A DNA stretch of 64,000 nt from Hymenobacter sp. PAMC 26628 (GTDB lineage: Bacteria; Bacteroidota; Bacteroidia; Cytophagales; Hymenobacteraceae), in the NCBI RefSeq assembly GCF_001562275.1, contig NZ_CP014304.1:868001-932000 (forward strand), given 5' to 3'. Positions 40,542-49,732 of the stretch are shown here, piece by piece. Position 1 is the stretch's first letter, and every line of letters starts with the position of its first letter. The position numbers and the translations under genes were made by a program. Below the pieces are notes generated by a model. It was not told the origin of the DNA. It saw only the letters and a program-made list of their open reading frames with translations, and did no database searches.

Positions 40542-42589
40542 ATGACGTTACTCCTTTCGCGCCGCTGGGGCCTGATGCCCGCCGTGCTGCTCCTGGCCGC
40601 CTGCGCCCGCACCCCGCGGCCCAGCGCCGGGCCCCCGGCGCCCAACAAATACGCCGATGCCGCCCTGCGCGAAATTGGCACGGCCCAGGACGAGCGCAAC
40701 GCCGCCGCGCTGCTCCCGTTCCTGAAAAATGCCAGCCCCGCTTACCGCCGCGAGGCCGCCCTGGCCCTGGCCTCGGTGCAGGACCGCACCGCCGTACCCG
40801 CCCTGCTGCCCGCCCTGCGCGACGCCGACCCTAGTGTGCGCCGCGCCGCCGCCTATGCCCTGGGCCAAACCGGCGACAGCCTGGCCGTGGACAGCCTGCG
40901 CGTGCGCGTGCTGCAAGAGCCCGACCCGCTGGTACGCCGCTACGCCCACGAGGCCCTGGGCCGCTGCGTGACGCAGCGCTCGCTGCCCGAGCTGTGGCGC
41001 GTGCCCGTGCTGACCGACACGGCCCGCGCCGGGGCCCAGGCCTGGGGCTTGGCGCGGGCCGCGTTGCGCGGCCTAAGCTCGCCCGAGGCCATCCGGCGCA
41101 CGGTGCTGCTGCTCAACGATTTTAAGCTAAATGATGAGCCCCGCCTGGCCGCGGCCACGGCCCTGGCCCGCACCCCACGGGTCCTCGACGCGGACCTGGC
41201 CCGGCTAGGCGGCAGCCCGTTGCTGCGCCTGCTGGCGCAAGACCGCTACTACGCTGTGCGCGCTGCTGCCGCCACCGCGCTGGGCCGGCTGGCCCGCCCG
41301 CCGGCGGCCGGCCCCGGGGCGCCTGTTGCGGCCGCTTCCGCTGCGCTGCCCGCCGCCGCCGGGGCCCTGCGCCGCGCCGCCGCCCGCGACGCCGACTACC
41401 GGGTGCGCGTGGTGGCGCTGCGCGGCCTGCCCTACGGCCCCGCCGAGTACGGCGCCAGCCGGGCCACGGTGTTTGGGGCCCTGGGCAACCGGCGCGAGCC
41501 GGTGGCCCTTACAGCGGCCGAGTGGCTGCTGGCCCACGCCCGGGGCGAAACCGGCGACGCCCTGGCCGCCGAAGCCACCCGGCACGATGCTTGGCGGGTG
41601 CGGGCCACGCTGCTGGCCGCGGCCCTGAAGGTAGCCAGCCCCGCCAGCCGTCCCAGCATCGCGGGCACCGTGGAGAAGCGCTACGGCGCCGCTACTTCGG
41701 TGTACGAAAAGGCTATTTGCTGCAAGCCTTGGGCGAAAATGCGGGCAGCTTCGACTTCTTGCAGCGCGAAGCCTTTGCCGCGGGGCAGTCGCCGGTAGTG
41801 GGCGGCTACGCGCTGGGGGCCCTGGTAGCCGCCCGTCGGCAGGCCGATTTCCCGGCTGGCCGCCAAGCCGATTTTGCCGGGGCCCTGCGTCAGGCCCTGG
41901 CGGGCGGCGACGTGGCCCAGCTCGGCACCGCCGCTGAGGCCCTGGCCGACCCCCAGCTGGTACCAACCGTTGCGCCCGCCGACCTAGCGGCCCTGCGCCA
42001 AGCCCAAGCCAAGCTGCAGCTGCCGCGCGACATTGAGGCCTGGCAGGGCTTGCAGCAGGCCCTCGACAAGCTCACCCATGCCCCACAACCCACGCCGAGC
42101 CCCGTGGGCCAAGCCCGCCAGCACCCCATCGACTGGGGCCTAGTGCAAGGCATTCCGACCAACCAACGCGTAAAAATCAGCACCACCCAGGGCGACATCG
42201 TACTGGAGCTGAAGGTGAATGATGCCCCCGGCTCGGTGGCCAACTTCGTGGCGCTGGTGCGGCGGCACTTCTACGACGGGTTGTATTTCCACCGCGTGGT
42301 GCCCGATTTTGTGGCTCAGGGCGGCGACCCGCGCGGCGATGGCTCGGGCAGCACCGACTACACGCTACGCTCGGAATTTGGCGACCTGCGCTACCAGGAG
42401 GGCAGCGTGGGCCTGGCCTCGGCCGGCAAAGACACCGAGAGCTGCCAGTGGTTCATCACCCACACGCCCACCCCGCACCTCGACGGCCGCTACACCATTT
42501 TTGCCCAGGTAGTGAGCGGGATGACCGTGGTGCACCACCTCGAAATCGGGGATAAAATCGTGGCTGTGGAGCTGGTGGCCAACCCGTAA
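40542..42589 (+). pseudogene. HEAT-repeat/cyclophilin fusion lipoprotein, single frameshift
   Basis: One protein in two frames. The first frame (40542-41798) has a lipoprotein signal (VLLLAAC), HEAT repeats (YRREAALALASVQDRTAVPA, VRRAAAYALGQTGD and more) and runs to VEKRYGAATSVYEK. The second frame takes over at GYLLQALGENAGSFDFLQRE and ends in a complete cyclophilin-type peptidyl-prolyl isomerase (GDIVLELKVNDAPGSVANF, YDGLYFHRVVPDFVAQGGDP, CQWFITHTPTPHLDGRYTIF). One A missing from the GAAAAGG run at 41706-41712 explains the break exactly: GAA AAA GGC would restore the frame. That makes a sequencing error or a recent mutation likely. Intact, it would be a periplasmic foldase of about 680 residues. 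Confidence 0.85.
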
Positions 42590-42622
42590 GAGCGCATCGT
42601 TTTACTTTGAGCAAGGTTGCTT

Positions 42623-43429
42623 ATGCTGTTGGTTAACAATCCTTTCACTGCCGAACGGCTGGCGGGCTACGCTACGCAGTTGGTGTCGCTGGTGGTGCTG
42701 TACCTGCCCCGGCTGGCCGTGGCCGTGCTGGTGCTGGTAGTGGGCTGGTGGGTGATTGGCTGGGCCAGCCGCCTGGTAGCCGTGGCCACCGAGCGGCTCG
42801 ACATATCGCTGCGCTCGTTCCTCACCAGCCTGTTCAGCATTGTCCTCAAAGTGCTGCTGCTCATCAGCGTAGCGGGCATGGTGGGGCTGCAAACGACGTC
42901 GTTCGTGGCCATATTGGGGGCGGCGGGCCTGGCCGTGGGCCTGGCGTTGCAGGGCACGCTGGCCAACTTTGCGGGCGGGGTGCTCATCCTCGTGTTCAAG
43001 CCGTTTGTGGTGGGCGACGCCATCGAGGCCCAAGGTAAAAGTGGCGTGGTGCAAGCCATCCAAATCTTCAACACGCTGCTGCTCACGCCCCACGGCGACA
43101 CGGTGATTCTACCCAACGGCGCGACCTCTAACGGCGTGATTGTTAACAAATCCTCCGAAAAGCACGCGCTGGTGGAAATTCAGGTGGACGTGGACGCGGG
43201 CACCGACGTGGCCGCCCTGCGCGCCCGGGCCCTGCCCCTCCTGCAAGCCGACCCCCAGGTGCTGGCCGACCCCGCCCCGACGGTGGACGTGGTGGCCCTC
43301 AAGGCCGACACCACCACGGTGGCGTTTCGCGCCCACACCCTGCCCGGGCAGGAAGGCACCGCCTTCAACCGCCTCATCGAGCAGCTGCAACCCGTCATCT
43401 ACCCGCCCCAGAAGCCGGCTGCCGCGTAG
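42623..43429 (+). CDS. Small-conductance mechanosensitive channel (MscS family)
   Basis: 268 residues from the ATG at 42623. Three N-terminal membrane segments end in the pore helix AILGAAGLAVGLALQGTLAN, with the alternating Gly/Ala pattern of MscS TM3, followed by FAGGVLILVFKPFVVGDAIE, the conserved start of the beta domain. The C-terminal cage domain (HALVEIQVDVDAGTDVAALR) follows. It opens under membrane tension to release solutes on osmotic downshock. A single gene, convergent with the TonB-like gene. Confidence 0.92.
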   Translation: MLLVNNPFTAERLAGYATQLVSLVVLYLPRLAVAVLVLVVGWWVIGWASRLVAVATERLDISLRSFLTSLFSIVLKVLLLISVAGMVGLQTTSFVAILGAAGLAVGLALQGTLANFAGGVLILVFKPFVVGDAIEAQGKSGVVQAIQIFNTLLLTPHGDTVILPNGATSNGVIVNKSSEKHALVEIQVDVDAGTDVAALRARALPLLQADPQVLADPAPTVDVVALKADTTTVAFRAHTLPGQEGTAFNRLIEQLQPVIYPPQKPAAA

Positions 43430-43448
43430 GGCCCCGGCCGGCCGCCGG

Positions 43449-44174
43449 CTACGGCCGGAAGGTGAGGGGCACCACGAAGCGCACCGCCACGGGCTGGCCA
43501 TTGCGGCGGCCGGGGGCCCAGCGGGGCAGGCTGCCTACGGCCCGCAGGGCCTCGGCGTCGCAGGCCGGGGCAAGGCTTTTGAGGACCACGGGCCGCACCA
43601 CGGCCCCAGTAGAGTCGACCACGAACTGCACGAATACCTGGCCCGCGGGGCGCGGCTGGGTTTTATCGGTGGGGGTGGGGTAGTGCGCGTGCGTGGCCAG
43701 GTAGTGCAGCAGGGCCACTTGGCCGCCGGGGAACGCCGGCATCTGTTCCACCAGCTGCGGCACGCCGCCGTCGGGGGTGGGGGGCCGGGGCACGAAGGTG
43801 AGGGTGGGCTTGGGCGTGCCGTTTTCGTGCCAATACTCCCAGGGGCCCGTCCGTTTGCCATTGGCGTACCGGCCGGCGGCCTCCGGCTGGCCCGAGCGGT
43901 AGTAGAACGTGGCGGGCCCGTCGCGCACCACCGGGGGGCCGGGGCGGCCCACGGCCTCAAACTGCCGCTCGCCGGTGAGGTAGTAGGTTTGGATGCGGCA
44001 GCGGCCCGAGTCGAGTGGGGTCACCCAGCCGAAAAATACGGCGTTGGACCGGCTGACGTGGTGCCAGCCAGCGTCGAAGAACGTGGTGTCGCGCCGGGTT
44101 GGCGGGGCCTGCGCCAGGGCCCCACCGGGGGGCGCGGTACTTAGCGCCAGGGCAAGTAAGAGGTAGATTTTCAC
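43449..44174 (-). CDS. TonB-family protein with MORN-like repeats
   Basis: 241 residues from a GTG at 44174 (VKIYLLLALALSTAPPGGALAQ), chosen because it gives a standard signal peptide; the longer open frame upstream has no hydrophobic start. The middle has MORN-type strands (GPATFYYRSGQPEAAGRYANG, GPWEYWHENGTPKPTL). The C-terminal domain is TonB-like: YLATHAHYPTPTD, GQVFVQFVVDSTGAVVRPVV and a C-terminal VRFVVPLTF. It lacks the N-terminal transmembrane anchor of true TonB, so it may be a periplasmic TonB-domain protein rather than the energy transducer itself. Confidence 0.78.
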   Translation of the reverse strand: MKIYLLLALALSTAPPGGALAQAPPTRRDTTFFDAGWHHVSRSNAVFFGWVTPLDSGRCRIQTYYLTGERQFEAVGRPGPPVVRDGPATFYYRSGQPEAAGRYANGKRTGPWEYWHENGTPKPTLTFVPRPPTPDGGVPQLVEQMPAFPGGQVALLHYLATHAHYPTPTDKTQPRPAGQVFVQFVVDSTGAVVRPVVLKSLAPACDAEALRAVGSLPRWAPGRRNGQPVAVRFVVPLTFRP

Positions 44175-44263
44175 AGAGTAACGCGGGGTAAACGCGGGGT
44201 GTGGAACATCCGGTAAAGAACAAATTGGCCACGTGTAGCGCGCGTGAACGCCGGACCAAACGC

Positions 44264-44315
44264 AACGCGGCCCCGGGGCCCCTGGCGCGGCTGCCAGGGC
44301 CCCCGGGGCCGCGTT
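44264..44315 (-). terminator. Very GC-rich hairpin downstream of the cupin gene
   Basis: Outer arms AACGCGGCCCCGGGG and CCCCGGGGCCGCGTT with the pairing continuing inward through TGGC/GCCA, loop GCGGCT. It follows the cupin stop (minus strand) by 23 bases. Confidence 0.6.
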
Positions 44316-44337
44316 CATTTAAGCAGAATTGCTGCGG

Positions 44338-44673
44338 TTACTTCCCGCCGTGCATTTGCGAGGGCGGCGAGGTAGCCTCTACGGCCGAGAAGCTTTCGAG
44401 TATTTTGTAGGTGTGCTCGGCGCCTTGGGGCACCACCCACGAGTTGCCCTGTTCCAGGATTACCACTTGGCCGGCCAGGTGCAGCTCAGCCTTGCCGCTG
44501 AGCACGTAGCCCACGGTTTCGTAGGCGGCAGCGCTGGGGGCCTTGGGCTCGCCGGGTTGCTCGTTTTCCCACAGGCGCATGGACACGTGCTTGCCGGAAG
44601 CCAGGAATTTTTCGCCCTCGGGGCCCTTGGGCGAGTGGCGCGAATCGACTTTGGTGATGGTGGTATCGGACAT
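44338..44673 (-). CDS. Single-domain cupin protein
   Basis: 111 residues. One cupin barrel: motif 1 YETVGYVLSGKAELHLAG and motif 2 NSWVVPQGAEHTYKIL, where the usual metal-binding His pair of motif 1 is replaced, leaving the His of motif 2. The N-terminus (DSRHSPKGPEGEKFLASGK) is hydrophilic, so the protein is cytoplasmic. Small cupins of this sort act as isomerases, dioxygenases or ligand sensors; no specific role is readable. It is divergent from the serine acetyltransferase gene. Confidence 0.75.
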   Translation of the reverse strand: MSDTTITKVDSRHSPKGPEGEKFLASGKHVSMRLWENEQPGEPKAPSAAAYETVGYVLSGKAELHLAGQVVILEQGNSWVVPQGAEHTYKILESFSAVEATSPPSQMHGGK

Positions 44674-44820
44674 TTTCGGGAAATTGAAAAAGGGAGAAAA
44701 AAGCTACGGGTAGCGAGTAGGCTAACGGCCGGCGCCGGGCAGCGGTTGCCCGGCTGGCCGCAAACCTTCCGCAGCCGGCGGGGTTAAGTCGGTTGGCCTT
44801 GCCTGTTTATATTTTTCCCC

Positions 44821-45669
44821 TTGCTTGTCGTGACCACCCCTTCCGCTGGTTTTGCTACCCACCTTGCCCAGGCCCACGCGGCCGTGCCCGACGCCCTGCC
44901 CGGGGCCGCGTTCTGCGCCCTGGCCGACAACCTGCTGGCCCTGCTCTTCCCCGAGCGCGCCGAGCGCCCCCTGACCAGCGCCGACGCCGTGGCCGCCGAG
45001 CTGCACCGCTTCCGGGCCGAGCTGGGGGCCCTGCTGGCCGCTGTGCCGGGGCTGCCCGCGCCGGCCGCCACGCTGGCCGCCGAGTTCACAGTCCAGCTGC
45101 CGCTGCTGCGCGAGGCCCTGCTGCGCGACGCGGCCGCCATCCTCGCCAGCGACCCCGCCGCCCAGGACCGCGCCGAGGTCATCAGCACCTACCCCGGCTT
45201 TTATGCCACGGCCATCCACCGGCTGGCCCACGCCCTGCACCAGCGCGGCGTGCCGCGCCTGCCGCGCCTGTTGGCTGAGCACGCCCACCAACGCACGGGC
45301 GTCGACATCCACCCCGGGGCCCGCATCGGCCCGGCGTTCTGCATCGACCACGGCACGGGCATCGTCATCGGCGAAACGGCCGTAATTGGGGCCAACGTGC
45401 AGATTTACCAGGGCGTCACGCTCGGGGCCCTCAGCGTCACGAAAGGCTTGCAGGGCCACAAGCGCCACCCCACCATCGAGGACCAAGTGGTAATTTACGC
45501 CGGCGCCACCATCCTGGGCGGCAGCACGGTGGTGGGCACGCGCAGCATCATCGGCGGCAACGTGTGGCTCACCGAAAGCGTACCCTCGCACTCGCGCGTC
45601 TACCACCGCGCCCAAATCCACATTTCCCGCACCGAAGACCCGGCCAACGAACTGATGTTTTCGATTTAA
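44821..45669 (+). CDS. cysE: Serine O-acetyltransferase
   Basis: 282 residues from a TTG at 44821 (GTG at 44830 is an alternative). The N-terminal helical domain ([38 protein letters not shown]) and C-terminal left-handed beta-helix ([40 protein letters not shown]) are typical of the EpsC-like branch. Active-site His is in CIDHGTGIV and the acetyl-CoA-binding loop [17 protein letters not shown] follows. It makes O-acetylserine, the substrate of the cysteine synthase encoded 540 bases further on. A small four-helix-bundle gene separates the two. Confidence 0.88.
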   Translation: MLVVTTPSAGFATHLAQAHAAVPDALPGAAFCALADNLLALLFPERAERPLTSADAVAAELHRFRAELGALLAAVPGLPAPAATLAAEFTVQLPLLREALLRDAAAILASDPAAQDRAEVISTYPGFYATAIHRLAHALHQRGVPRLPRLLAEHAHQRTGVDIHPGARIGPAFCIDHGTGIVIGETAVIGANVQIYQGVTLGALSVTKGLQGHKRHPTIEDQVVIYAGATILGGSTVVGTRSIIGGNVWLTESVPSHSRVYHRAQIHISRTEDPANELMFSI

Positions 45670-45718
45670 TGGTTTGTGGTTGAATTGTTTAATTGCTGCA
45701 TGGTTTAATTGTTAAACT
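45670..45718. repeat. Low-complexity repeat, left flank of the four-helix-bundle gene
   Basis: GGTTGAATTGTTTAATTGCTG at 45678-45698 is matched in inverted orientation by 46187-46207 (15 of 21 positions). A further GGTTTAATTGTTAAAC follows on the left side. Confidence 0.6.
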
Positions 45719-45757
45719 AACTGCCCCTTGGAACCTTCGTTGCTGCCACCAGATAAT

Positions 45758-46141
45758 ATGGGTACTGAGCCTAGATACCTGAAGTTGGGGGACATCGAAG
45801 CATATCGCATCAGTTTTGCATTGAGCAATGTGGTTTGGCGACAGGTTGCGAGTTGTGAACAGCTGGCCCAGCGCACGGTGGGCAAACAGTTCGTGCGGGC
45901 CACGGACAGCATTTCGGCCAATATTGCCGAGGGCTTCGGCCGGTTTAGCAAAAAGGACAAGGTGCGCTTTTACCGCATCGCACGCGGCTCATTATTTGAG
46001 GCCCTGGATTGGAACGAGAAGGCAAAAGTGCGGGGCCTCGTTACACCGGCGCAATACATGCAGGTGTACACAGAATTGCAACGACTGCCCAAGGCTATTA
46101 ATTCGCCCATAAAATTCACGAACGAGCGCCTGAAAATTTAA
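45758..46141 (+). CDS. Four-helix-bundle protein (S23/IVP-type)
   Basis: 127 residues from the ATG at 45758 (a TTG ten codons upstream is possible). The sequence fits the family found as free-standing genes in Bacteroidota and as the intervening-sequence protein in 23S rRNA genes of some bacteria: AYRISFALSNVVWRQVASCE, QFVRATDSISANIAEGFGRF, KDKVRFYRIARGSLFEALDW and a last helix YMQVYTELQRLPKAIN. Function is unknown. It interrupts the cysE-cysK pair and has inverted low-complexity repeats on each side, which suggests a mobile cassette. Confidence 0.85.
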   Translation: MGTEPRYLKLGDIEAYRISFALSNVVWRQVASCEQLAQRTVGKQFVRATDSISANIAEGFGRFSKKDKVRFYRIARGSLFEALDWNEKAKVRGLVTPAQYMQVYTELQRLPKAINSPIKFTNERLKI

Positions 46142-46186
46142 CGTAGCCACAAGAAATGCCGCTGCCCGGCCAACAATTTACCCCCC

Positions 46187-46207
46187 CAACAATCGAACAA
46201 TCAAACC
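46187..46207. repeat. Low-complexity repeat, right flank of the four-helix-bundle gene
   Basis: CAACAATCGAACAATCAAAC..., the imperfect complement of 45678-45698. It ends three bases before the cysK start codon. Confidence 0.55.
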
Positions 46208-46209
46208 GA

Positions 46210-47133
46210 ATGAAAGTCAATAACATCCTCGAAGCCATTGGCCACACGCCGCTGCTGCGCCTCAACAAGCTGTTTGCCGCCACCCGCCCCGACGTGGAGG
46301 TGTGGGTGAAGCTGGAGCGCAGCAACCCCGGCGGCTCCATCAAGGACCGCATCGCGCTGGCCATGATCGAGCAGGCCGAAAAGGACGGCATCCTCACCCC
46401 CGACAGCCTCATTGTGGAGCCCACCTCCGGCAACACCGGCGTGGGCCTGGCCCTGGTGGCGGCCGTGAAGGGCTACAAAATCACGCTCGTGATGCCCGAG
46501 AGCATGAGCATCGAGCGCCGCCGCCTCATGGCCGCCTACGGCGCCGGCCTGGAACTGACGCCCCGCGAAAAAGGTATGAAGGGCGCCATCGAGAAGGCCC
46601 ACGAAATCGTGGCCGCCACGCCCGGCGCCTGGATGCCCATGCAGTTCAACAACCCCGCCAACGTGCGCATCCACGCCGAAACCACGGCCCAGGAAATTCT
46701 GCGCGACATGCCCGAGGGCTTCGATTTTCACATCACCGGCGTGGGCACCGGCGGCCATATCACGGGCATCACGGAGGCCCTCAAGCCGTTGTTCCCGAAC
46801 ATGAAAACCTTCGCCGTCGAGCCCGAGGCGTCGCCCGTCATCAGCGGTGGGGCCCCGGGGCCCCACCCCATCCAAGGCATCGGCGCGGGCTTCATTCCCG
46901 AAAACCTGCACACCGCCATCCTGGATGGGGTTATCCAGATCACGCAGGCCGAATCCTACGAGATGACGCGCCGCGCCGCTCGCGAAGAAGGCCTGTTCTG
47001 CGGCATCTCGTCGGGCGCTAGCTTAGCCGCCGTGGCTAAAAAGCTGCCCGATGTGCCCCGGGGCGGCCGCATCCTCACCTTCTGCTACGACACCGGCGAG
47101 CGGTACCTCTCGGTCGACGGCCTGTTTGTGTAG
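46210..47133 (+). CDS. cysK: Cysteine synthase A (PLP-dependent)
   Basis: 307 residues from the ATG at 46210. PLP lysine is Lys45 in [12 protein letters not shown]; the substrate loop [15 protein letters not shown] and the glycine-rich phosphate loop [11 protein letters not shown] are intact, and the closing [10 protein letters not shown] motif near the C-terminus is present. It condenses O-acetylserine, made by the upstream acetyltransferase, with sulfide to give cysteine. Its start follows the right flank of the four-helix-bundle cassette by only three bases, so the cassette may have displaced the original leader. A strong terminator follows. Confidence 0.94.
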   Translation: MKVNNILEAIGHTPLLRLNKLFAATRPDVEVWVKLERSNPGGSIKDRIALAMIEQAEKDGILTPDSLIVEPTSGNTGVGLALVAAVKGYKITLVMPESMSIERRRLMAAYGAGLELTPREKGMKGAIEKAHEIVAATPGAWMPMQFNNPANVRIHAETTAQEILRDMPEGFDFHITGVGTGGHITGITEALKPLFPNMKTFAVEPEASPVISGGAPGPHPIQGIGAGFIPENLHTAILDGVIQITQAESYEMTRRAAREEGLFCGISSGASLAAVAKKLPDVPRGGRILTFCYDTGERYLSVDGLFV

Positions 47134-47167
47134 GGGCCCCAGCGGTAGTTTGCCTATGCCAAAAAAT

Positions 47168-47197
47168 AAAAAAGCCCCGCCGAAGCGGGGCTTTTTT
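47168..47197. terminator. Rho-independent terminator after cysK
   Basis: AAAAAAGCCCCGC/GCGGGGCTTTTTT stem with a CGAA tetraloop, works in both directions between the convergent cysK and the gene at 47238. Confidence 0.9.
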
Positions 47198-47237
47198 AGT
47201 GGTTCTTGGGGCAGTACCGCAAGAGGAGGGGGCGTGC

Positions 47238-47681
47238 TTACTCGGCCGCCATTTTAGCGCCGCGGGTGGTGTACTTGGCAAATTGCTCGGGCGTGAGAAT
47301 GCCTTTGAGGGCCGTTTTAAAGTCGGTGGCGTTGGCCTGAAGCGCCGTGTTTTTGGCCTTGTTGGAGTCGGGGCCGGTTTGGATGGCGTCAATTTTCTGG
47401 GCCCGCACGAGGGCGGCTGCTTTCACCTTGGCGACGGTGGCCGCGTCCAGCCCCAGCTGCTTGCCAATCTGCTGGCTCATGCGTTCGGCCCGCTGCTCGG
47501 GGGCGGCGGCTTGGTAGGAGGTAGCCATTTTGGTTTTGGCCGCAGTGGTGGCCGTGCCGGCTGCCGCCGCGGCCTGGGTGGCCTGAGCCGGCACGGTGGG
47601 CAGGGCTGGAGCGGCGGGCAGCTGCTGGGCGTGGCCCAGCACAGGGCCCACCAGCAGGAGGGCAAAAAGAAGAAAGCGCAT
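47238..47681 (-). CDS. Small secreted helical protein, function unknown
   Basis: 147 residues with a signal peptide (FLLFALLLVGPVLGHAQ). The mature protein is Ala/Gln/Thr-rich and helical: an Ala-Pro linker, then AERMSQQIGKQLGLDAATVA, KVKAAALVRAQKIDAIQ and LKGILTPEQFAKYTTR. The last block resembles the LTPEQ segment of Spy/CpxP-like periplasmic proteins, but the similarity is weak. It is probably periplasmic. It converges on cysK at a shared terminator. Confidence 0.7.
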   Translation of the reverse strand: MRFLLFALLLVGPVLGHAQQLPAAPALPTVPAQATQAAAAAGTATTAAKTKMATSYQAAAPEQRAERMSQQIGKQLGLDAATVAKVKAAALVRAQKIDAIQTGPDSNKAKNTALQANATDFKTALKGILTPEQFAKYTTRGAKMAAE

Positions 47682-47824
47682 GGTGAAATAGAAAAACCTT
47701 GCTTACCCAAGGATGGAAAATGCTATTCAAACGTAGCTATCCTTCAATGAAGCTTCAGTGAGTCTATCTTCACGTGGTTACTAAGCGCGGCTGGTAGCTT
47801 GCAATTCATTTTCCTTGCCGTGCC

Positions 47825-49039
47825 ATGCCCGAATCCGTTGCCGAATTCATCCACCGCCACGATGCCGGGCGTGTACCCGAGCTGCTGGCCCTGCGCTACC
47901 ACCGGATGCAGGCCGATGCGCTGGCCTTCTTCCGCGGCAGCGCCCCGCTTTACTACGCCCGGTTCCAAGCCGAGCCGCTGCTAAAAGCCAGCCCCGTGGC
48001 TTGGCTGTGCGGCGATGCCCACGTGGAAAACTTCGGCAGCTTCCGGGGCGATAACCGGCTGGTGTATTTCGACGTCAACGATTTCGACGAGGCCGTGCTG
48101 GGTCCCGTGGGCTGGGACGTGGGCCGCCTGGCCGTAAGCGTGCTGCTGGCCGCCGCCCGCTTCGGCCTGCCCCCGGCCGAGCGCCAGGCCCTGGCCCAGG
48201 ACCTGCTGGCCGCCTACGCCGCGGCCCTGGCTACAGGCAAGCCCTACCAGCTGGAGCGGGCCACGGCCCGCGGCGTGGTGCGGCAGTTGCTGAAGGCCGT
48301 CGCGCAGCGCCGGCAGCGGGCGCTACTGGCGGGCCGTGCCCGCCGGCGCGGCGGCTGGCACCTGCTGCCCGCCCATGCCCCCAACCTACGGCCCCTGCCC
48401 CCGGCCGAGCACCAAGCTGTACTGCAAGGGCTGGAGGCGTGGCGGCAGGCGCAAGCCCACCCGCCCTGCGGCCCGCTGCTCGACGTGGCCGGGCGCATTG
48501 CGGGGGTGGGCAGCCTCGGGGTGCGGCGCTACGCCGTGCTAGCCGCGTCGCTGCGCCCCGGCAAGCTGCCCCGGCTCCTGGACTTGAAGGCGGCCCCCGC
48601 CGCGGCGCCGGCGGTGTATTGCCCCGTGCCCCAGCCCACGTGGGCCACGGAAGCGGAGCGCGTAGTCACTGCCCAAACGTGGCTGCAAGCCGTGCCCCCG
48701 GCCCTCCTCCAGCCGTTGGTGCTGGCCGAGCAGCCGTACGTGCTGCGGGAATTGCAGCCCGTGGCCGACAAGCTGGACTTTACCAACTTCACCCGCGGGG
48801 CCTCCGCTTTTCGAAACGCCGTGCCCACGTTTGGGCGCTTGCTGGCCTGGGCCCACCTGAGGGCCGCTGCCCATCAGGGCGCCGCGGGCCCCGACGAGCT
48901 AATGGCCTTTGGCCAGGCGGCTGCCGACTGGCTGCCCGGCCTGTTGCACTTCGCCACGGGAGCCAAGGCAGCGGTGCGCGAAGACTTTCACAGCTTCCGC
49001 CTCGCCTGCCGGGCCGGGCAACTGCCCGCCGCCCCCTAA
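47825..49039 (+). CDS. DUF2252 family protein (kinase-like fold)
   Basis: 404 residues. Family features: FHRHD-like start, ADALAFFRGSAPLYYARF, then VAWLCGDAHVENFGSFRG and VYFDVNDFDEAVLGPVGWDV, which correspond to the catalytic HxDxxxxN and metal DFD-like segments of aminoglycoside-phosphotransferase-type kinases. Later blocks are RYAVLAASLRPGKLPRLLDL and YVLRELQPVADKLDF. No substrate is known for this family. No signal peptide, so cytoplasmic. It stands alone between convergent neighbours. Confidence 0.85.
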   Translation: MPESVAEFIHRHDAGRVPELLALRYHRMQADALAFFRGSAPLYYARFQAEPLLKASPVAWLCGDAHVENFGSFRGDNRLVYFDVNDFDEAVLGPVGWDVGRLAVSVLLAAARFGLPPAERQALAQDLLAAYAAALATGKPYQLERATARGVVRQLLKAVAQRRQRALLAGRARRRGGWHLLPAHAPNLRPLPPAEHQAVLQGLEAWRQAQAHPPCGPLLDVAGRIAGVGSLGVRRYAVLAASLRPGKLPRLLDLKAAPAAAPAVYCPVPQPTWATEAERVVTAQTWLQAVPPALLQPLVLAEQPYVLRELQPVADKLDFTNFTRGASAFRNAVPTFGRLLAWAHLRAAAHQGAAGPDELMAFGQAAADWLPGLLHFATGAKAAVREDFHSFRLACRAGQLPAAP

Positions 49040-49044
49040 AAAGC

Positions 49045-49068
49045 AAAAGCGCACCGAAGCACGCTTTT
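49045..49068. terminator. Weak bidirectional terminator
   Basis: AAAAGCG/CGCTTTT stem with a 10-base loop between the convergent DUF2252 and HMA-domain genes. Confidence 0.5.
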
Positions 49069-49095
49069 AAAGAAATTAAACGGAAAAGAGCCGGC

Positions 49096-49302
49096 TTAAA
49101 CGGCTTGCGCCTCGAAGCCGGCTTCCTTCACCAGCGCCGCCACCTGCGGGGCCCCCAGCGTGGTGTGCACGGTGAGGAGTTTATCTGGCCCCGCTGTGTC
49201 AACCTGCCAGCTTTGGATGGCGGGCTCGCCGTTGAGGGCGGGGGTGATGGCGCGCACGCAGTTGGCGCAGTTGATGGTAGTTTTGAATTGGAGAGTAGCC
49301 AT
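49096..49302 (-). CDS. Heavy-metal-associated domain protein (CopZ-like)
   Basis: 68 residues from the ATG at 49302; the longer frame upstream runs back through the tRNA gene and is not coding. A single HMA domain with the metal-binding pair Cys12 and Cys15 (NCANC) after the first strand, and the conserved LVKEAGFEA end. It would carry Cu+ or a similar soft metal in the cytoplasm. No copper ATPase or reductase gene is adjacent, so the partner is elsewhere. Confidence 0.82.
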   Translation of the reverse strand: MATLQFKTTINCANCVRAITPALNGEPAIQSWQVDTAGPDKLLTVHTTLGAPQVAALVKEAGFEAQAV

Positions 49303-49434
49303 AAGGGAAGTAAGTAGGAAAGGAACCGCAACGGGCGGCCCAGTGCGTAACAAGCAAGCGGGCGTTTCTGTGCTGGGGCCCCGGTGCAGGATTGTGCCCC
49401 CAGGCAATGCAATTCGGCTAGGCCATAAAAACAG

Positions 49435-49466
49435 AAAAGCCCGGTACGCAAGCGAACCGGGCTTTT
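49435..49466 (-). terminator. Terminator of the tRNA-Ala gene
   Basis: AAAAGCCCGGT/ACCGGGCTTTT stem with a 10-base loop, just downstream of the tRNA on the minus strand. Confidence 0.75.
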
Positions 49467-49473
49467 GAGAAAG

Positions 49474-49547
<74 letters not shown>

Positions 49548-49675
49548 GTTTTGTGGGTTACCGCGGCGCCTATTGCGATTTGGTTCTGCAAAAGTAAGGC
49601 CCCGGCGCACATAGGCAAGGCCCCCAGCGCTTTTTTTGCCCAGCCAAAGCCAACGCCCAACTAATCAGCCAGAAA

Positions 49676-49709
49676 AAAAGCGGGCAGAACCGAAGTTCCG
49701 CCCGCTTTT
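49676..49709. terminator. Terminator of the TonB-dependent receptor gene
   Basis: AAAAGCGGGCAGAAC/GTTCCGCCCGCTTTT stem, one bulged pair, CGAA loop, 24 bases past the receptor stop. Confidence 0.85.
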
Positions 49710-49732
49710 CGAGGCAACGTGGGCCGAAAGGC

